A stretch of 64,000 bases of DNA, from positions 868,001 to 932,000 of the forward strand of contig NZ_CP016442.1 in the NCBI RefSeq assembly GCF_001742165.1, in the 5' to 3' direction. Each line of letters opens with the position of its first letter. Within the stretch, counting starts at the first letter, position 1. Positions 55,966-64,000 of the stretch are shown piece after piece. The stretch comes from Burkholderia stabilis. Its GTDB lineage: Bacteria > Pseudomonadota > Gammaproteobacteria > Burkholderiales > Burkholderiaceae. Below the pieces are notes generated by a model, which was not told the DNA's origin, ran no database searches, and saw only the letters and a list, made by a program, of their open reading frames with translations. A program made the position numbers and the translations under genes.

Positions 55966-56529
55966 TCAAGCGCCGTTCCAGCGTTTCGCGGCAATCGCGA
56001 CGCGCTCGCCCAGCACTTCGGCCGTCTTTCGATCGCTTTCGAGAATCGCATCGCCACCCTCGTCCGCGTTCGCCTGCGCCATCGCGCCGAGGAACGATCC
56101 AAGCCGATTCAGATCGTTGACCGAGCCCTTGCTGTTGTTGTTGCCGGGCATCAGGCCGAGGCTGACCCACAGCATCTGATGCTGGGCCGCGAAGACAGCC
56201 AGTTGCTGCAGCGTCGCGAGTTTGTCGCCGCTTTGCGAAGCCGATACCGTGAAGCCTGCCGCCAGCTTGTCTCGCCACTTGCCCCAGTACTTCGACGATG
56301 CGTCCATGAAGCCCTTGAACTGGGCGGACGCGCTGCCCATGTAGGTCGGCGAACCAAAGACGATCGCCTTGGCATCGCGCTCCAGATACTCCCAATGCTC
56401 GTCGATCGCATCGACAGGGATCAGCTTGACCGACACGCCGTCGACTTTCTCGACACCACGCGCGACCGCATCTGCGATGACGGCCGCATGGCCGTAGCCA
56501 CTATGAAACACCACTGCGATTTCAGACAT
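55966..56529 (-). CDS. Flavodoxin-fold NAD(P)H:quinone oxidoreductase-like protein
   Basis: This 187-residue protein has the flavodoxin fold of the WrbA/FMN-reductase group: MSEIAVVFHSGYGHAAVIAD (FMN phosphate loop) and KAIVFGSPTYMGSASAQFKG. WrbA enzymes reduce quinones by two electrons with NAD(P)H. The start at 56529 is preceded by AAGGAG. Monocistronic, located between tRNA-Leu copies 2 and 3. Confidence 0.9.
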   Translation of the reverse strand: MSEIAVVFHSGYGHAAVIADAVARGVEKVDGVSVKLIPVDAIDEHWEYLERDAKAIVFGSPTYMGSASAQFKGFMDASSKYWGKWRDKLAAGFTVSASQSGDKLATLQQLAVFAAQHQMLWVSLGLMPGNNNSKGSVNDLNRLGSFLGAMAQANADEGGDAILESDRKTAEVLGERVAIAAKRWNGA

Positions 56530-56944
56530 GAAAAGCTCCTTGTCGCGGACTATTCCGCAAAAAAACGTTACCGCGATAGTAACAGAAATAATTGCAATGC
56601 AAGCGCCTCTGCTTGCCCGTGCCGCGCGCTCCATTACCGTTGATGGCTGCGCGATGCACATGATGCGGACAAGCGAGCCGACAATCGCGGCGCGCGCGGC
56701 CAGCGCGGCACCTCCGACACACCCCGACAATAATTTCTTCGGCGATGGACTTGAATAGGCGTTCAGGAAATTCGCTCATTCCTCTCCGGCGGCAATCCTT
56801 CGCCTCGGGATCGCCCCGGCATCGCCATTCTTCGGATACGGTGAATCCCGCGCCCCTCCCCACACGATGGCGCACAAAAGCTATTGACAAGCCGTTCAGG
56901 CACGCTATAATTGCGGTCTTTCGCGATGCAGCAATGCGAAACGT
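56530..56944. other. Intergenic region upstream of tRNA-Leu copy 3
   Basis: 415 bp with no supportable gene; contains the flavodoxin-gene promoter region and the tRNA promoter at 56884-56911. Confidence 0.5.
56884..56911 (+). promoter_or_regulatory. Promoter of tRNA-Leu copy 3
   Basis: TTGACA (56884-56889), 16-nt spacer, TATAAT (56906-56911), a perfect match to both hexamers. Confidence 0.88.
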
Positions 56945-57031
56945 GCCCAGGTGGCGGAATTGGTAGACGCACTAGGTTCAGGTCCTAGCGGTGGCAACAT
57001 CGTGGAGGTTCGAGTCCTCTCCTGGGCACCA
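56945..57031 (+). tRNA. tRNA-Leu (CAG), copy 3
   Basis: 87 nt, identical to copies 1 and 2, with encoded CCA, own promoter and the same terminator downstream. Confidence 0.97.
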
Positions 57032-57039
57032 CTTATTTG

Positions 57040-57067
57040 AAAAGGTCGGCTTCTAGCCGGCCTTTTT
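57040..57067 (+). terminator. Terminator of tRNA-Leu copy 3
   Basis: Same AAAAGGTCGGC / GCCGGCCTTTTT hairpin as after copies 1 and 2. Confidence 0.88.
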
Positions 57068-57102
57068 CTTTTTCCGGCACAAAAAGCAAAGCGCCTGCGT
57101 GG

Positions 57103-57164
57103 CCGAGCCCTCTCCCGAGCACCCTCTGTTTTTGAAAAGGTCCGCTTCCAGCCGGCCTTTTTTC
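57103..57164 (+). repeat. Decayed 3' part of a tRNA-Leu unit
   Basis: CCGAGCCCTCTCCCGAGCAC corresponds to TCGAGTCCTCTCCTGGGCAC of the tRNA 3' end, followed by the terminator-like TTTGAAAAGGTCCGCTTCCA and GCCGGCCTTTTTT. The acceptor no longer matches and no 5' half is present. It begins 72 bp after copy 3. Confidence 0.65.
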
Positions 57165-57392
57165 ATTTCCGGCCTCGCATCACTCACGTCGCACGGTGTG
57201 ACGAATCCCCCCTTGCCATCTCCCGGCCGGACAAATCGCCTCCGCTGTGACCTCACGCGCCTCCAGACGCGCCTCGAAGCTTCTGCCGCACGGCCTCACA
57301 ACCCATCCCCGTTTTCCCGACACACGCACCGCCACCCTTCCTCTTCGGCAAAACCGGGATTTCCCTAGGCTGACATGCCGGTGCTCCCGCGG

Positions 57393-57419
57393 TTAAATAA
57401 ATCAACGTGATTTATTTAA
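57393..57419. promoter_or_regulatory. Palindromic operator for the sugar operon
   Basis: Arms TTAAATAAATCA and TGATTTATTTAA, 12 bp each with no mismatch, around a 3-nt ACG centre. It lies 37 bp upstream of the ROK regulator start in GC-rich DNA. AT-rich dyads with AAATAAA/TTTATTT arms are typical of ROK-family (NagC/Mlc/XylR) sites, so this is the likely autoregulatory operator of the whole operon. Confidence 0.85.
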
Positions 57420-57455
57420 TGCGCCGACACGCGGCGCAGCATGGAAGGAGACGCC

Positions 57456-58703
57456 ATGAGAAGCCCGCACATCGGCCAGGGAAGCAATTCGGCCAACGTG
57501 CGCCGTTACAACGAACGGCTGCTGCTGAAGACGCTGCGCCGTGCAGGCAGCGCGTCGAAAGCCGATCTCGCCCGCCTCGCGAACATGACGGGCACGGCGG
57601 TCGGCAGCATCATCACGTCGCTCGCCGACGCCAAGCTGATCGAATTCGCGGGTCGTACCGAAGGCCAGCGCGGCCAGCCGGCATCGCTGATCCGCCTCGA
57701 CCCGCGCGGCGCGTTCGGTATCGGCGTCCATCTCGACCGGATGCGCATCGAGACGGCGCTCGTCAACTTCGCGGGCGACGTGCTCGGCCGCCGCTCGCAC
57801 GACACACTGCTGCCGCCGCCCGCCGACGTGCTCGAGATCGTGCGGCACGACATCGACGCAATGCAGGCCCTGCTCCCGGACCATGAACGCGCCCGCCTGA
57901 CCGGCGTCGGCGTCGCGCAGCCATACAACCTCGGCGCATGGATGCGCGAACTCGGCCTCGCGCCCGACACGTTCCGCGCATGGGAAGACGTCGATTTCGC
58001 GAGCGACCTCGGTCGCACGCTGTCGCTGCCCGTGTTCGGCGAAAACGACGGCAACGCGGCCGCGATCGCCGAGCTGTTCTACGGCTACGGCCGGCAGTGC
58101 GACGACTTCGTCTACCTGTTCATCGGGCCGGCGATCGGCGGCGGCATCGCGGTCGACGGCGACTGCCTGCGCGGCGTGACCGGCAACGCGGGCGACATCG
58201 CCGTGATTCCGGTGCCGCCGAGCCGGCTCGCCTCCGCGCCGCCGCCGCGCGGCCCGTGGGACATCCTGCTCGCGCGCGCGTCGCTGCATGCGCTCGTGCG
58301 CCATCTGCGCCATCACGGCGAGGCGGTCGAGAACCGCGCCGATCTCGAAGCATGCATCGCCCGCGGCCTGCCGGCCGTCGACGAATGGATCGACGACTGC
58401 GTCGATGCACTCGCGCCGGCATTGCGCGCGGTGCTGTGCGTGATCGATGCGCCGGTGGTCGTGCTCGACGCCGACACCGACGCGGGCCTGCTCGACGCAG
58501 TCACGACACGCCTGCGCGCGGCGCTCGTGGCCACCGCGCCCGAAGCGCGCGGCACGCCGATGCTCGTGCGCGGCACGTTCGGCGCCGACGCCGGCGCGAT
58601 CGGCGCCGCCACGCTGCCGATGTTCTTCAACTTCTCCCCGCGGGCCGGCATCCTCAAGGGCGCCCGCACCGACTCGCAGGAGGTCCACCATGCCGCGTTC
58701 TGA
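57456..58703 (+). CDS. ROK-family transcriptional regulator
   Basis: This 415-residue protein has an N-terminal winged helix-turn-helix (about residues 22-75, [20 protein letters not shown]) and a ROK sugar-binding domain ([33 protein letters not shown]). The usual ROK zinc cluster CxCGxxGC is absent: the equivalent region reads [20 protein letters not shown]. It is therefore a regulator, not a kinase. The start at 57456 has GGAG eight bases upstream. It overlaps the ATPase gene by 14 bp and probably represses the operon until sugar binds. Confidence 0.92.
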   Translation: MRSPHIGQGSNSANVRRYNERLLLKTLRRAGSASKADLARLANMTGTAVGSIITSLADAKLIEFAGRTEGQRGQPASLIRLDPRGAFGIGVHLDRMRIETALVNFAGDVLGRRSHDTLLPPPADVLEIVRHDIDAMQALLPDHERARLTGVGVAQPYNLGAWMRELGLAPDTFRAWEDVDFASDLGRTLSLPVFGENDGNAAAIAELFYGYGRQCDDFVYLFIGPAIGGGIAVDGDCLRGVTGNAGDIAVIPVPPSRLASAPPPRGPWDILLARASLHALVRHLRHHGEAVENRADLEACIARGLPAVDEWIDDCVDALAPALRAVLCVIDAPVVVLDADTDAGLLDAVTTRLRAALVATAPEARGTPMLVRGTFGADAGAIGAATLPMFFNFSPRAGILKGARTDSQEVHHAAF

Positions 58704-60243
58704 GGCGCCCCGCCCGTTGCTCGAAATGCGCAGGATCAGCAAGACGTTCCCGGCCGTGCGTGCGCTCGACAATGTCAGCCTGACCGTCTATCCGGGCGAG
58801 ATCCATTCGCTGATGGGCGAAAACGGCGCCGGCAAATCGACGCTGATGAAGATCCTGTCGGGCGCGTATCGTGCCGACGCCGGCGGCGAGATCCTGATCG
58901 ACGGCGAACGCATCGAGATCGACGGCCCGCTCGCCGCGCGCGATGCGGGCGTCGCGGTGATCTACCAGGAGCTGTGCCTGTCGCCGAACCTGAGCGTCGC
59001 GGAAAACATCTACATCGGCCGCGAACTGCGGCGCGGCAACCGGCGCTGGGGCACGATCGACCGCGCGGCGATGGCGCGCGGCTGCCAGGATGTGCTCGCG
59101 CGCCTGGGCGCGTCGTTCGGGCCCGACACGCTCGTCGACACGCTGTCGATCGCCGAACAGCAGCTCGTCGAAATCGCACGCGCCGTGCACACCCGCGCCC
59201 GCATCCTCGTGATGGACGAACCCACCACGCCGCTGTCGTCGCGCGAAACCGAGCACCTGTTCCGCCTGATCCGCCAGCTGCGCGAGGAAGGTCTCGCGAT
59301 CATCTACATCAGCCACCGGATGGCGGAGATCTACGAACTATCCGACCGCGTATCGGTGCTGCGCGACGGCGCGTACGTCGGCACGCTCGAACGCGAATCG
59401 CTGTCGGCCGAGCGTCTCGTCGCGATGATGGTCGGGCGCGACATCTCCGGCTTCTACAAGAAGGAACACGCGCCGTACGACCCCGGCCACCTGCTGCTGT
59501 CGGTACGCGACATCGCCGACGGCGCGCGCGTGCGCGGCTGCAGCCTCGACCTGCACGCCGGCGAGGTGCTCGGCATCGCGGGGCTCGTCGGCGCGGGCCG
59601 CACCGAACTCGCGCGGCTGATCTTCGGCGCCGAGCCGCGCGCGCGCGGCGACGTGAAGCTGGGCGACCGCACGTTCGGCGCACATTCACCAAGCGACGCG
59701 ATCGATGCGGGCCTCGTCTACCTGACCGAGGACCGCAAGCGACAGGGCCTGTTCCTCGACATGAGCGTGCGCGACAACATCAACATCTCGGTCTGCAACC
59801 GCGATGCGCGGCTCGGCGCGCTCGATCTCGCGCGCGGCGCCGAACGCGCGCGGGACGCGATTTCGTCGTTGTCGATCCGCGTGCCCCACGCGAACGTCAA
59901 CGTCGGCGCGCTGTCGGGCGGCAACCAGCAGAAAGTGCTGCTGTCGCGCCTGCTCGAAACGAAGCCGCGCGTGCTGATCCTCGACGAACCGACGCGCGGC
60001 GTCGACATCGGCGCGAAATCGGAGATCTACCGGATCATCAACGAACTGGCCCGCGCCGGGGTGGGCGTGATCGTGATCTCGAGCGAGCTGCCGGAAATCA
60101 TCGGCGTCGCGGATCGCGTGCTCGTGATGCGCGAAGGCGAGATCGCGGGCGAACTCGGCGGCCACACGCACACGCCCATCACGCAGGAAGCGATCATCGC
60201 GCTCGCCACCGGCTCGCCGGCCGAGCTCACCGATGCGCACTGA
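58690..60243 (+). CDS. Sugar ABC transporter ATP-binding protein (tandem ATPase, FrcA/RbsA type)
   Basis: This 517-residue protein has two ABC domains. Domain 1: Walker A GENGAGKS, signature LSIAEQQ, Walker [13 protein letters not shown]. Domain 2 has a degenerate Walker A (GLVGAGRTE) but a good signature LSGGNQQK and Walker [13 protein letters not shown], the normal situation in monosaccharide importers. It energises the permease encoded next. The gene starts inside the end of the ROK gene, so the two are coupled. Confidence 0.94.
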   Translation: MPRSEAPRPLLEMRRISKTFPAVRALDNVSLTVYPGEIHSLMGENGAGKSTLMKILSGAYRADAGGEILIDGERIEIDGPLAARDAGVAVIYQELCLSPNLSVAENIYIGRELRRGNRRWGTIDRAAMARGCQDVLARLGASFGPDTLVDTLSIAEQQLVEIARAVHTRARILVMDEPTTPLSSRETEHLFRLIRQLREEGLAIIYISHRMAEIYELSDRVSVLRDGAYVGTLERESLSAERLVAMMVGRDISGFYKKEHAPYDPGHLLLSVRDIADGARVRGCSLDLHAGEVLGIAGLVGAGRTELARLIFGAEPRARGDVKLGDRTFGAHSPSDAIDAGLVYLTEDRKRQGLFLDMSVRDNINISVCNRDARLGALDLARGAERARDAISSLSIRVPHANVNVGALSGGNQQKVLLSRLLETKPRVLILDEPTRGVDIGAKSEIYRIINELARAGVGVIVISSELPEIIGVADRVLVMREGEIAGELGGHTHTPITQEAIIALATGSPAELTDAH

Positions 60244-60283
60244 GCGCGCTCTTTCATTTCCCACTTACATTCAGGTTACCGAA

Positions 60284-61321
60284 ATGATCAACCCGACCAA
60301 GCAGCGGAACCTCGCTTCCGCGACGGCCCATCCGGTGGGCGATCGTCCTTCCCCGTTACGCGTCGCCGACCATCGCGCACGCATGCAGTCGCTGATCCGC
60401 ACCGCCGGCATGCTGCCGGTGCTGCTGGTGCTGTGCATCGGCTTCGGCTTCCTGACCGACGGCTTCTTCACGCTGCAGAACCTGTCGATCGTCACGCAGC
60501 AGGCGTCGATCAACATCGTGCTCGCCGCCGGCATGACCTTCGTGATCCTGACCGGCGGCATCGACCTGTCGGTCGGCTCGGTGCTCGCCGCCGCGGCCGT
60601 CGCGGCGCTGCTCGCATCGACGATCCCCGGCTGGGGCTGGCTCGGTGTGCCGTTCGCGCTCGTCGTCGGGCTCGCATTCGGCGCGATCAACGGCGGGCTG
60701 ATCTCTTTCCTGCGCCTGCCGCCATTCATCGTCACGCTCGGAGCGATGACGGCCGTGCGCGGCGTTGCGCGCCTGATCGGCAACGACACGACCGTGTTCA
60801 ACCCGCAACTGCCGTTCGCGTTCATCGGCAACGGCACGATCCTCGGCGTGCCGTGGCTCGTCGTGATCGCGTGTGCGGTGATCGCGATCTCGTGGTTCAT
60901 CCTGCGCCGCACGGTGCTCGGGATGCGGATCTATTCGGTCGGCGGCAATCCGGAAGCCGCGCGCCTGTCGGGCATCAACGTGCGGGCGATCCAGATGTTC
61001 GTGTACGCGGCGTCGGGGCTGCTCGCCGGGCTCGGCGCAGTGATGTCGGCCGCGCGCCTCTATGCGGCCAACGGCCTGCAGCTCGGCCAGTCCTACGAAC
61101 TCGACGCGATCGCCGCGGTGATCCTCGGTGGCACGAGCTTCGTCGGCGGCGTCGGCTCGATCGTCGGCACGCTGATCGGCGCGCTGATCATCGCGGTACT
61201 GACGAACGGCCTCGTGCTGCTCGGCGTGTCCGACATCTGGCAATACATCATCAAGGGGCTCGTGATCATCGGCGCCGTCGCACTCGACCGCTATCGCCAG
61301 CGCGACTCGGCGCGCACCTGA
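60284..61321 (+). CDS. Sugar ABC transporter permease (FrcC/RbsC type)
   Basis: This 345-residue permease has about 8-10 helices and the family segments AAGMTFVILTGGIDLSVGSV, PPFIVTLGAMTAVRGVARLI, SVGGNPEAARLSGINV and AAVILGGTSFVGGVGSIVGT. The start at 60284 (MINPTKQRNLAS) is 40 bp after the ATPase gene. Forms the homodimeric channel. Confidence 0.94.
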   Translation: MINPTKQRNLASATAHPVGDRPSPLRVADHRARMQSLIRTAGMLPVLLVLCIGFGFLTDGFFTLQNLSIVTQQASINIVLAAGMTFVILTGGIDLSVGSVLAAAAVAALLASTIPGWGWLGVPFALVVGLAFGAINGGLISFLRLPPFIVTLGAMTAVRGVARLIGNDTTVFNPQLPFAFIGNGTILGVPWLVVIACAVIAISWFILRRTVLGMRIYSVGGNPEAARLSGINVRAIQMFVYAASGLLAGLGAVMSAARLYAANGLQLGQSYELDAIAAVILGGTSFVGGVGSIVGTLIGALIIAVLTNGLVLLGVSDIWQYIIKGLVIIGAVALDRYRQRDSART

Positions 61322-61404
61322 TCCTCTCCCGTTCATTCAACCTTGCGGCGCAGGCAGACCCTCCTGCGCCCGTCCGCCAACAAACCTCACGGAGACACAA
61401 CGAC

Positions 61405-62349
61405 ATGTTCAAGCACAAAGCCGCCCTGACCGCCGTCGCCTGCGCGCTCGCCTTCGGCGCCTCCGCCGCACACGCGGCCGACAAGCCGCTCAAATCGATC
61501 GGCGTCACGGTCGGGTCGCTCGGCAATCCGTACTTCGTCACGATCGTCAAGGGCGCCGAGGCGCGCGCCAGGCAGATCAACCCGAACGCAAAGGTCACGG
61601 CCGTGTCGGCCGACTATGACCTGAACAAGCAGTTCACGCAGATCGACAACTTCATCTCCGCGCACGTCGACATGATCCTGCTCAACGCGACCGATCCGAA
61701 GGCGATCGAGCCGGCGGTGAAGAAGGCGCAGGCAGCCGGCATCACGGTCGTCGCGGTCGACGTCGCGGCGGCCGGCGCGAATGCGACGGTGCAGACCAAC
61801 AACGTGAAGGCCGGCGAACTCGCGTGCGACTACATCGCGAAGAAGCTGAACGGCAAGGGCAACGTGATCATCGAAAACGGCCCGCAGGTGTCGGCGGTGA
61901 TCGATCGCGTCAACGGCTGCAAGGCCGTGCTCGCGAAAAACACGGGCATCAAGGTGCTGTCGAGCGACCAGGACGGCAAGGGCTCGCGCGAAGGCGGGAT
62001 GAACACGATGCAGGGCTACCTGACGCGCTTTCCGAAGCTCGATGCGGTGTTCACGATCAACGACCCGCAGGCGATCGGCAGCGATCTCGCCGCGAAACAG
62101 CTGAATCGCCCGAACATCGTGATCACGTCGGTCGACGGCGCACCCGACATCGAGGTCGCGCTCAAGTCCAACACGCTCGTGCAGGCATCGTCGAGCCAGG
62201 ACCCGTGGGCGATGGCGCAGCAGGCCGTCAACGTCGGCTACGGCATCATGAACGGCCAGAAGCCGGCCAATCCGATGATCCTGATCGAGCCGACGCTCAT
62301 CACGCGCGACAACGTGAAGACGTACAAGGGCTGGAGCACGCCGCGCTGA
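61405..62349 (+). CDS. Periplasmic sugar-binding protein (FrcB/RbsB type)
   Basis: This 314-residue protein has a signal peptide (MFKHKAALTAVACALAFGAS, cleavage near AHA-AD) and a type 1 periplasmic-binding fold: IGVTVGSLGNPYFVTIVKGA, DMILLNATDPKAIEPAVKKA, VFTINDPQAIGSDLAAKQ, NIVITSVDGAPDIEVALKSN. By resemblance the ligand is probably fructose or another pentose/hexose. 83 bp after the permease, with GGAGACA upstream. Confidence 0.93.
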   Translation: MFKHKAALTAVACALAFGASAAHAADKPLKSIGVTVGSLGNPYFVTIVKGAEARARQINPNAKVTAVSADYDLNKQFTQIDNFISAHVDMILLNATDPKAIEPAVKKAQAAGITVVAVDVAAAGANATVQTNNVKAGELACDYIAKKLNGKGNVIIENGPQVSAVIDRVNGCKAVLAKNTGIKVLSSDQDGKGSREGGMNTMQGYLTRFPKLDAVFTINDPQAIGSDLAAKQLNRPNIVITSVDGAPDIEVALKSNTLVQASSSQDPWAMAQQAVNVGYGIMNGQKPANPMILIEPTLITRDNVKTYKGWSTPR

Positions 62350-62479
62350 TCGCGCCGCCTGTCCACCCGCCCAACCGGGCAGTGCGGGCCGTGTCGCCAG
62401 GCGCGACGGCCCGCACTGCCCGCCTTTTCGGATCAACCGCCGTACGGCCGTGCACAACGCCACGGCACAAGGTTTCGAC

Positions 62480-63409
62480 ATGACGACGACGTTCCCCCGC
62501 CTGATCGTATTCGGCGAAGCGCTGACCGATTTCATCCGCGACGACACGCAGCACTGGCACAGCATCGCAGGCGGTTCATGCTGGAACGTCGCGCGCGTCG
62601 GCGCGCGGCTCGGCGTGCCGACGGCATTCGCCGGCACGGTCAGCCGCGACATCTTCGGCGACGAGCTGATGCACAAGAGCGCCGACGCGGGGCTCGACAT
62701 GCGCTTCATCCGGCAGGTCGACCGCGCACCGCTGCTCGCGATGGTCGTGTCGAAGCAGCCGCCCCACTATTTCTTCATCGGCGAAAACAGCGCCGATCTC
62801 GCGTTCGATCCGGCCGACCTGCCCGCCGGCGCGTTCGACGCGGCCGAAATCGTGCACGTCGGCTCGCTCGGCGTCGTGCGCGAACCGCTCGCGGCGCGCC
62901 TGATCGAGGTAGCGCAAGCGGCACGCGCGGCCGGCAAGCGGATCTCGTTCGACCCGAACTTCCGTGCGCCGATGGCCGTGCCGTCGTATCGCGACACGCT
63001 GCGCCGGCTGGCCGGGCTCGCCGACTGGATCAAGGTATCCGACGAAGATCTGCACGGGTTGTTTCCCGAACTCGACGAAACGGCCGCGCTGGCGCAACTG
63101 CGCGCGTGGGCACCCGACGCGACGATGCTCGTCACGCGCGGCGCAGCCGGCATGCAGCTGCTGCATCGCGATACCGCGCTGTTCCAGCCCGCGTTCCCGA
63201 CCGACGTGGCCGATACGGTCGGCTGCGGCGATGCCAGCATCGGCGGCTGGCTCGCGAGCCAGCTTGCACGGCCCGATGCACCGGCGGCCGAGCATCTGCG
63301 CTATGCGGCCGCGTGCGCGGCAGTCGCCTGCGAGCACGCAGGCGCGTATGCGCCAACGGCCGCTGAAGTGGCCGAGATGGCCGGCCGCGCTACCTTCGCG
63401 GTGCTTTAG
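62480..63409 (+). CDS. PfkB-family sugar kinase (fructokinase-like)
   Basis: This 309-residue ribokinase-fold enzyme phosphorylates the imported sugar. Motifs: GGSCWNVARVGARLGV (substrate side), ISFDPNFR (PfkB signature), TMLVTRGAAGMQLLHRD, and the catalytic DTVGCGDASIGG with the base Asp. The family consensus there is DT-x-GAGD-x-F; here Ala is replaced by Cys and Phe by Ser. It ends the five-gene operon, 130 bp after the binding protein. Confidence 0.92.
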   Translation: MTTTFPRLIVFGEALTDFIRDDTQHWHSIAGGSCWNVARVGARLGVPTAFAGTVSRDIFGDELMHKSADAGLDMRFIRQVDRAPLLAMVVSKQPPHYFFIGENSADLAFDPADLPAGAFDAAEIVHVGSLGVVREPLAARLIEVAQAARAAGKRISFDPNFRAPMAVPSYRDTLRRLAGLADWIKVSDEDLHGLFPELDETAALAQLRAWAPDATMLVTRGAAGMQLLHRDTALFQPAFPTDVADTVGCGDASIGGWLASQLARPDAPAAEHLRYAAACAAVACEHAGAYAPTAAEVAEMAGRATFAVL

Positions 63410-63436
63410 CGACAGGTAACGCGTGCGCGCCCGTCA

Positions 63437-64000
63437 TCACGTGGCGGTCGCCCCGTCGTCGCCACCCGGCTGCATGCCGGCCTGCAGCAGTTGCAGGCTC
63501 TCGTCGACGCTCAGTTCGGACATCTCGTCGTCGCGCAGCGTGTCGTCCGCCGCGCGGCGCAACGCATGCAGCGCATGCACCTTGAGCCGCACGATCGCGA
63601 GCCGCAGCCCGCGCGCCGCGCATTCGGCCGCGAACGTGCGCAACGATTCGATCGTCGTGCCGTCGACATCGGGTGTCTCCTCGAGGCTCAGCATCACCGT
63701 ATGCGTGTCCGGCGCGGCCTTCATCAGCGCGCGCACGCGATTGAGCATCCGGTCCGCATTCGCGAAGAACAGCTGCGCCTCGGGCCGCACGATCAGCACG
63801 CCGGGCACCGGCTTCGCCTCGGCATGGCTCGCGACGTCGACGAAGTCGTGGCTGTCGCGCAGCCGGCCCAGCACGCTGACGTTCGGCTCCGACAGCTTGC
63901 GCAGCGTCAGCAGCAGGCTCACGCCGATGGCCGCGAGCAGCCCGTGCAGCACGCCGAGCACGAGCACCGCGAGCAGCGCGGCGATCACGACGAGCCGGTC
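63437..64000 (-). CDS. SulP-family anion transporter, C-terminal part with STAS domain (partial)
   Basis: The visible 188 codons run off the right edge. They begin with the last membrane helices (DRLVVIAALLAVLVLGVLHG, LLAAIGVSLLLTLRKL), the usual end of the SulP transmembrane domain, and continue into a STAS domain (about PGVLIVRPEAQLFFANADRM, SLEETPDVDGTTIESLRTFA). SulP/SLC26 proteins carry sulfate, bicarbonate or dicarboxylates with H+ or Na+. The substrate cannot be told from this end. Convergent with the kinase gene. Confidence 0.88.
   Translation of the reverse strand, partial: DRLVVIAALLAVLVLGVLHGLLAAIGVSLLLTLRKLSEPNVSVLGRLRDSHDFVDVASHAEAKPVPGVLIVRPEAQLFFANADRMLNRVRALMKAAPDTHTVMLSLEETPDVDGTTIESLRTFAAECAARGLRLAIVRLKVHALHALRRAADDTLRDDEMSELSVDESLQLLQAGMQPGGDDGATAT

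Overview
This is a GC-rich window whose gene content, orthologue sequences and gene order point to a Burkholderia, most likely the Burkholderia cepacia complex and a main chromosome: lexA, rnr, rlmB, pyrD, rpiA and dusA are all here, with four tRNAs. The species call is inference from recalled protein sequences; no search was run.

Layout. 0-4.6 kb: the minus-strand sulfate uptake operon sbp-cysT-cysW-cysA-cysB, with cysB cut by the left edge. 4.6-6.6 kb: lexA behind two perfect SOS boxes, followed by two small genes. 6.7-18.3 kb: universal stress protein, NodI/NodJ-type exporter, a selU-permease pair, a LysR regulator diverging from an M20 peptidase plus MHS symporter, an aldo/keto reductase, and a thioesterase diverging from an HxlR regulator with visible operators. 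18.6-26.9 kb: mostly single genes (phospholipase D-type nuclease, GAF-GGDEF cyclase, two VOC proteins, lipoproteins, DUF695/RraB protein, a ParB/Srx-like protein, GNAT). 26.9-29.6 kb: a lower-GC, gene-poor stretch ending in an integrase C-terminal fragment beside tRNA-His, read as a decayed mobile element. 29.6-36.1 kb: dusA and the sulfonate genes ssuD-ssuC-ssuB-mop, with an intact IS5-family element inserted upstream of ssuD. 36.2-51.7 kb: housekeeping and metabolism (HIBCH-like hydrolase, SMR pump, initiator tRNA, NUDIX-aat-bpt, pyrD, a cystine-type binding protein and permease, oxidoreductase, GntR regulator, rpiA, amidase, rlmB, rnr). 51.8-57.2 kb: three identical tRNA-Leu(CAG) genes as dispersed direct repeats, with two decayed partial copies, enclosing marR-MFS, an SsuA-like protein and a flavodoxin gene. 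57.4-63.4 kb: a five-gene sugar operon (ROK regulator, ABC ATPase, permease, binding protein, PfkB kinase) behind a 12+12 bp palindrome. 63.4 kb to the edge: the C-terminus of a SulP transporter with a STAS domain.

How the genes work together. Sulfur supply recurs: sulfate import and CysB at the left, SsuDCB with a molbindin, an SsuA-like binding protein 20 kb away, a cystine-type importer missing its ATPase, and a SulP-family protein at the right edge. The sugar operon is a self-contained import-and-phosphorylate module with its own regulator. aat and bpt supply both leucyl-transferases of the N-degron pathway. The most unusual features are the tRNA-Leu repeat locus, the tRNA-His element remnant with a tRNA-like relic, the paired GTTC-N7-GAAC operators, the ROK palindrome, and the coupling of selU to a UPF0718-type permease.
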